From the NCBI RefSeq assembly GCF_001270745.1, contig NZ_LFXL01000055.1, forward strand, positions 1 through 37,048: 37,048 nucleotides of DNA, written 5' to 3'. Below, one piece after another: positions 32,329-37,048 of this stretch. Position numbers and translations under genes: made by a program. The notes under the pieces are model-generated. The model saw nothing but the letters and a program-made list of their open reading frames with translations. It was not told the DNA's origin and made no database searches. This DNA is from Jiangella muralis (GTDB taxonomy: Bacteria; Actinomycetota; Actinomycetes; Jiangellales; Jiangellaceae). Positions within the stretch are counted from its first letter, which is position 1; every line of letters begins with the position of its first letter.

Positions 32329-33348
32329 GTGCTCGACATCGGGATCACCACATGGGTCGTCACGGTCGCTGTGATCGTGATTCTGCTCGCCGCCGACCTG
32401 ACCATCGCCGCGCTCAAGCCACACCACGTCGGATTCCGGGAAGCGACCGCATGGTCGATCTTCTACATCGTGGTCGCCGTGCTTTTCGGCGTGTGGTTCA
32501 CGGCGCGCCACGGCAGCGAGTTCGGCACCGAGTACTTCGTCGGCTACCTGGTGGAGAAGAGCCTGTCGGTCGACAACCTCTTCGTCTTCGTCATCATCAT
32601 CAGCACCTTCGCGGTGCCGGCCGAACACCAGCACAAGGTCTTGACCTTCGGCATCGTGCTCGCCCTGGCCATGCGGGCGGTGTTCATTGCGCTCGGCGCC
32701 GCGCTGCTGGCGCTGTTCACCTTCATGTTCCTCCTGTTCGGCCTGCTATTAATCTTCACGGCGATCCAGCTGTTCCGGCACCGCAACGAGGACCCGACGA
32801 TCGAGGACAACGCGGTGGTACGTCTCGCCCGGAGGGTCCTGCCGGTCACCGACGGGTTCGTCGGCGGCAAGATCTTCACCCGGATCGACGGTCGCCGCGT
32901 GGTCACGCCCATGCTCATCGTGCTGATCGCGATCGGCACCGTCGACCTGCTGTTCGCCGTAGACTCAATCCCCGCGATATTCGGCATCACCCAGGAGCCG
33001 TACATCGTGTTCACCGCGAACGCCTTCGCCCTCCTAGGGTTGCGTGCGCTGTTCTTCCTGGTGAAGGACTTGCTCGACCGGTTGGTTTACCTCTCGACGG
33101 GCCTCGCGCTGATCCTAATGTTCATCGGCGTGAAACTGCTGCTGCACTGGGCTCATGTTGACTTCGACGAACGAGTCCCGGAGATCCCGACGCTGGCGAG
33201 CCTGGCCGTGATCGTCGCCATCCTGGTCGTGGTCACCGTCGCGAGCCTGGCCAAGACCCGCCGCGACCCGACCGCCAAGGCCCACGCGGGGTCACTTCGC
33301 GCGCACCGCACCGAAACCGAGCGCAACGAGGCCACAGATCAGCCGTGA
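32329..33348 (+). CDS. TerC-family membrane protein, second intact copy
   Basis: A 339-residue protein from a GTG with GGAAGGA upstream. It contains LVEKSLSVDNLFVFVIIIST, VRLARRVLPVTDGFVGGKIF, TVDLLFAVDSIPAIFGIT, TANAFALLGLRALFFLVKDL and LILMFIGVKLLLHWAHV, all TerC hallmarks with the metal-binding acidic residues kept, and ends in a basic tail. Unlike the copies at 17330 and 34429, no yybP-ykoY-type leader is found in front; a broken winged-helix gene is there instead. The stretch 33349-33593 after it holds nothing I recognise. Confidence 0.92.
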   Translation: MLDIGITTWVVTVAVIVILLAADLTIAALKPHHVGFREATAWSIFYIVVAVLFGVWFTARHGSEFGTEYFVGYLVEKSLSVDNLFVFVIIISTFAVPAEHQHKVLTFGIVLALAMRAVFIALGAALLALFTFMFLLFGLLLIFTAIQLFRHRNEDPTIEDNAVVRLARRVLPVTDGFVGGKIFTRIDGRRVVTPMLIVLIAIGTVDLLFAVDSIPAIFGITQEPYIVFTANAFALLGLRALFFLVKDLLDRLVYLSTGLALILMFIGVKLLLHWAHVDFDERVPEIPTLASLAVIVAILVVVTVASLAKTRRDPTAKAHAGSLRAHRTETERNEATDQP

Positions 33349-33593
33349 AGCGCGCGCTGAACGCCGGAGAACGTCGACCTCGAGCCACCTGCGCCGTCTC
33401 GCCGGTCCACCGGGCGGCCAACGCGGGCGTCACGAGGACGCGCTAGTTCGGGCGACCGCTACTGGACGGGTGGCGTGGTGGAGCCTCCTCCGGCTGACCG
33501 ACCCCAGCAGCAGCTTGTGGAGTGAGCCGTGCCCTCGGAGCTGTCTGTGCGCCTTCGGTTGTGTCAGCGCGGTGTGCGCTGCGCGTCGTCACC

Positions 33594-34195
<602 letters not shown>

Positions 34196-34309
34196 GCGTC
34201 GGAAACTACGGCACGTCGACCGTTCGCTGACGTTCGTTTCTGACGTGGTACCGGACTCAAGATCGGAGGCCTTGAAACGATAGGCGAAGCATGCTTGGCT
34301 TGTCAGCCA

Positions 34310-34420
34310 GGAGGGGAGTATCCCGCCAGCGCCTCGTCGTCACTATGGCCCTAACCACGGGCTCCGGTGAGCGGCCCCTGCAAGGGGTTGGGAGAGACCT
34401 CCGATCGTGTCGATCGGAGG
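34310..34420 (+). promoter_or_regulatory. yybP-ykoY-type (Mn2+) riboswitch before terC remnant
   Basis: GGAGG (34310-34314) followed by GGAGUA opens the element, and GGGAGAGA-CCUCC (to 34402) closes it; GGAGG and CCUCC form P1. The 3' strand then starts a perfect 9-bp hairpin, CCTCCGATC (34398-34406) with GATCGGAGG (34412-34420), whose GGAGG is the ribosome binding site of the GTG at 34429. P1 and this hairpin compete for CCUCC, a classic translational switch. The layout parallels the leader at 18361-18453. Confidence 0.8.
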
Positions 34421-34428
34421 GTTGTGTC

Positions 34429-35207
34429 GTGGAAGTCCCGTTTTGGGTCCGGGTCGCAGTGCTAGCCTTCGTCGTCGTAGTGCTGGCCATCGACCTGTTC
34501 GCCCACCGCCACGCCCACGTGATTGGGGTGCGTGAGGCGGCCGCGTGGTCGGGGGTGTGGGTGGCCTTCGGCGTAATCGTCTGGGCCGCGTGGGGCCGCC
34601 GAGTACGGCCAGCAGTACTTCGCCGGCTACCTGCTCGAAAAGTCACTGGCCCTGGACAACGTCTTCGTCTGGGCGATCATCTTCAGCTACTTCGCCGTCC
34701 CTCGGGAGTTCCAGCGCCGGGTGCTGTTCCTCGGTGTACTAGGAGCCCTGGTCTTCCGCGGCATCTTCATCGCCGCCGGCGCCGTGTTGATCCAGAACTT
34801 CGCCTGGATTCTCTACGTCTTCGCTGCGTTCCTGCTCTACATCGGGTACCGGATGATCCGCCAGCGCAACGAGCACCTGGACCCCGAGAAGTCTGCCGTG
34901 CTGCGGGGCCTTCCGCCGCTTCGTGCCGATGACCGAGGCCTACCATGGCCAGAAGCTGCTGGTCCGCCGGAGCGGGGTGCTGCTGGCCACCCCGCTGCTG
35001 GCGGTGCTGGCGCTGGTCGAGGTCACCGATGTAGTCTTCGTCGTGGACTCCGTCCCGGCGATCTTCGCCGTGACCGACGAGGTGTTCGTCGTCTTCACCG
35101 CCAACGCCTTCGCGATCCTGGGACTGCGCGTCATGTACTTCCTGCTCGCCGATCTCATCCACCGCTTCATCTACCTCAAGATCGGCCTCGCCCTGGTGCT
35201 CATTTGG
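34429..35207 (+). pseudogene. terC, frameshifted and truncated by ISL3
   Basis: From a GTG with GGAGGG seven bases upstream, VEVPFWVRVAVLAFVVVVLA and DLFAHRHAHVIGVREAAAWS lead into LLEKSLALDNVFVWAIIFSY after a one-base frame change near 34595. A second change near 34910 leads to FRRFVPMTEAYHGQKLLVRR, VTDVVFVVDSVPAIFAVTDE and FTANAFAILGLRVMYFLLAD. The C-terminus is cut at 35207 after KIGLALVLIW by the left end of an ISL3 element. The leader riboswitch in front is fully kept. Confidence 0.88.
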
Positions 35208-35253
35208 GGCTCTTCTGACGGATCCGTGGGTGGGTTATCGGGTCTGAGTGGCT

Positions 35254-35322
35254 GCACGCCGCTCCCGCTCTAAGTTTCTGGCTTGTCGAAGGTCAGAAAC
35301 TGCAGAGCGGAGAACGGCGTGC
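35254..35322 (+). repeat. Long hairpin over the ISL3 transposase start
   Basis: Three paired blocks stack: GCACGCCG with CGGCGTGC (35254-35261/35315-35322), CCGCTCT with AGAGCGG (35265-35271/35304-35310) and AGTTTCTG with CAGAAACT (35273-35280/35294-35301). The GTG start at 35319 and its GGAGA lie in the 3' arm, so read-through RNA would hide the start. Confidence 0.7.
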
Positions 35323-36998
35323 GGAATGCCAGCCTATGGCGTGCCCTGTTGGGTGTGGAGAACACCGTCATCGAGTTGTCGAGTTCGACGAGGGGACTGC
35401 GGTCGTGGTTGCGCATGTGCGGCCACGACGTGCTGGCCGCGGGCGCTGCGGATCGTGTGGTGTCCGGGCGCCGTGGTACGACCGCGGCCAGGGACGCTGC
35501 CGGTGGCGTGGGCTGGATCTGGGCGCGGTGCGGGTGTTCCTCGAGGCCGACGCGCCGCGAGTGAACTGTCGAAGGCATGGGCCGACGGTGCGGGAGGTGC
35601 CGTGGGCTCGTCACGGGGCGGGTCACACGCGCGGGTTTGACAGGCCCCACCTCGATCGCGCCGGGATACTGCTTCCCAAACGTGGTCTCGAACTCTTTCA
35701 ACGCGATCTCGGCCGCGGCGACACCGGGAGCGGTGTAGATGGCGCGCATCGCCGTGGCGACCTTTTTCCGGTCACCGTAGGAGATGAACCGCATCGTATT
35801 GCGGATCACGTGCACGACACAGGTTTGCACGGTGACCTTGTCGAACACGCTGCGCGCGGCATCGGGCAGCCCGGTCAGCCCGTCGCAGCACAGGATGAGC
35901 ACGTCGCGCAGGCCCCGGTTGCGCAGCTGGGTGAGCACGTGCGCCCAGAACTTCGCGCCCTCCTCCGCGGCGATCCAGATCCCCAGCACGTCCTTCAACC
36001 CGTCCACGTCGACACCCACGACCAGGTGCGCGGACTTCAGCGTGACCGAGCCACGGTCGCGGACCCGGATCCGGATCGCGTCGACGTAGACGATCGGGTA
36101 GACCTCGTCGACCGGGCGGTTCTGCCACAGCGTGATCTCGTCGACGACCACGTCGGTGATCTTGGAGATCAGCGCCGGCGACGTGTTGATGTCGTAGATC
36201 TCCTTCAGGTGCGCCTCGATCTCGCGGGTGGATAGCCCACGCGCATACAGCGACAGAACGATGTCCTCGATCGCGCCGACGCGCCGGGCGTGTTTCGGCA
36301 CGATCTGCGGGGCGAATGTCGAATTACGGTCTCGTGGCACGGTCACGCTCACCGGGCCGGCCGTCGTCGCGACCGTCTTGGCCGAACGACCGTTCCTGGA
36401 ATTCCCCGACCCACGCCCAGCCGGATCACCAGGCTCATAACCAAGATGATCGGTCATCTCGGTCTCCAACGCCCGCTCCAAAACTCTCGACGTCAACCGA
36501 TTCAACAACCCATGCACACCATCAACCGGTGTCCCGGACGACTCGGCATCCGCCAACAGATTGTCAATCGCCTCATCCGACAACACCGCCGCCAACCGAC
36601 GAGCCGCCTCATCCGAGGAATCGACAACCTTCTCCTGCTCCGACACAAAGAATCCTTCCGCGGCCACGACGTGCAATCACGCCCGGACCAATCCTGGCCC
36701 ACCCGGCCTTACACGAAAGATTCAACACGCCCTCGACCAGCAGGTCGCCTGGCTGGCCACCCAGTGCTCCAAGACCGCGGTCACCGCACTGATGCGGATC
36801 GCCTGGCGCACAGTGGGCGCGATCATCACCCGGGTCTGGGCCGACACCACCACCCGGGTGGACCTGTTCGCCGGCCTACGCCGCATCGGGATCGACGAGA
36901 TCTCCTACAAACGCCACCACAAGTACCTGACCGTGGTGGTCGACCACGACACCGGCCGGCTGGTGTGGGCCGCACCGGGCCGCGACGGGACTGTCTGA
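35319..36998 (+). pseudogene. ISL3-family transposase, split and frameshifted
   Basis: The N-terminal part is VRNASLWRALLGVENTVIE, then after a frame change near 35375 VVEFDEGTAVVVAHVRPRRA, a zinc-ribbon-like CGSCGVRAPW, and FLEADAPRVNCRRHGPTVRE up to HTRGFD at 35641. Beyond the IS256 copy it resumes with DQQVAWLATQCSKTAVTALM and LRRIGIDEISYKRHHKYLTV, VVDHDTGRLVWAAPGRD, which includes the first catalytic Asp. It then ends at the next junction, where a stop (TGA, 36996-36998) lies. Confidence 0.85.
35642..36646 (-). pseudogene. IS256-family (mutator) transposase, C-terminus lost
   Basis: The GTG at 36646 has GGAAGGA six bases before it. LERALETEMTDHLGYEPGDP, GLSTREIEAHLKEIYDINTS, YPIVYVDAIRIRVRDRGSVT (Asp), LILCCDGLTGLPDAARSVFD (Asp) and VQTCVVHVIRNTMRFISYGD are mutator hallmarks. 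After FGKQYPGAIEV the frame runs into ISL3 sequence (it stays open to 35270), so about the last 110 residues, including the catalytic Glu, are missing. The element's 3' end is gone; its 5' end reaches about 36734. Confidence 0.85.
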
Positions 36999-36999
36999 A

Positions 37000-37048
37000 T
37001 AACGGTGTGTGGGGTCCGGCCTGATCCGAGAGGAGACGGCCGTGGCTG
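37000..37048 (+). mobile_element. Left edge of another insertion element
   Basis: At about 36996 ISL3 coding stops and GACTGTCTGAATAACGGTGT begins, similar to the ends of IS256-type elements (compare GTGTTGAATCTTTCGTGTAA on the minus strand near 36725). GAGAGGAGACGGCC before GTGGCTG at 37042 looks like a ribosome binding site and start codon of its transposase. Confidence 0.5.

Larger units (their letters stand above)
35208..36999 (+). mobile_element. ISL3-family element, interrupted twice
   Basis: The left end GGCTCTTCTGACGG begins at 35208 inside terC. The transposase starts at 35319 and is broken at 35641 by an IS256 copy, resumes at about 36735 and breaks again at about 36995, where another element begins. 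The right end lies outside the window. Confidence 0.8.

Overview
The window is high-GC DNA with dense gene overlaps (ATGA/GTGA junctions), GTG starts and actinobacterial protein families: a Tad pilus locus with a LysM-BTAD regulator, an EspR-like regulator, a DUF6545 membrane protein and a DUF6671 protein. An actinomycete is clear. A Pseudonocardiales-type genome is my best guess, by inference only. The right quarter and scattered patches elsewhere are insertion-sequence debris, so this is an accessory-rich stretch.

Layout. (1) 1-860: two transposase remnants. (2) 869-11681, minus strand: a twelve-gene Tad/Flp pilus locus. Transcription order is lipoprotein, secreted PKD-like protein, SAF/CpaB-like, TadZ-like, TadA, TadB, TadC, pilin-like peptide, two TadE-like proteins, a TadG-like protein, and a membrane-anchored LysM-BTAD regulator. 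No prepilin peptidase gene lies in the window. (3) 11934-14766, plus strand, divergent from the pilus locus: a tight four-gene operon of EspR-like HTH regulator, ImmA/IrrE-type zinc peptidase, seven-helix DUF6545 protein and PAP2-like membrane protein. This looks like a membrane-to-regulator signalling cassette and is the best candidate here for an undescribed system. (4) 14886-18490, minus: a decayed terC, a CorA-type transporter with a small upstream membrane protein, an ABC-ATPase remnant, an IS110 remnant, and an intact terC with a 36-codon membrane-peptide gene behind it and a yybP-ykoY-type (Mn2+) riboswitch in front. (5) 18698-28492, minus: dabB, dabA, an unknown 187-codon gene, icd, ilvD, a DUF6671 gene and a larB-like gene, apparently one long unit joining bicarbonate uptake to carboxylation-linked metabolism. 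(6) 28682-31961: three nested elements, an IS30 inside an IS3 inside another IS3 remnant. (7) 32021-35207, plus: a broken winged-helix regulator, a second intact terC, a decayed serine recombinase (minus), and a third terC that is frameshifted and truncated but keeps a second yybP-ykoY-type leader. (8) 35208-37048: an ISL3 element broken by a truncated IS256 copy, then by the edge of a further element.

How the parts fit. Four terC copies (two intact), CorA, two manganese-type riboswitches and LarB give the middle and right parts a metal-ion theme. DabAB, LarB and isocitrate dehydrogenase share CO2/bicarbonate as transported species, substrate or product. In both riboswitch leaders the 3' strand of helix P1 can pair instead with the terC ribosome binding site, which suggests translational control. 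Many genes near the IS elements carry single-base frameshifts. I treat them as real decay, but uncorrected assembly indels cannot be ruled out from the sequence alone.
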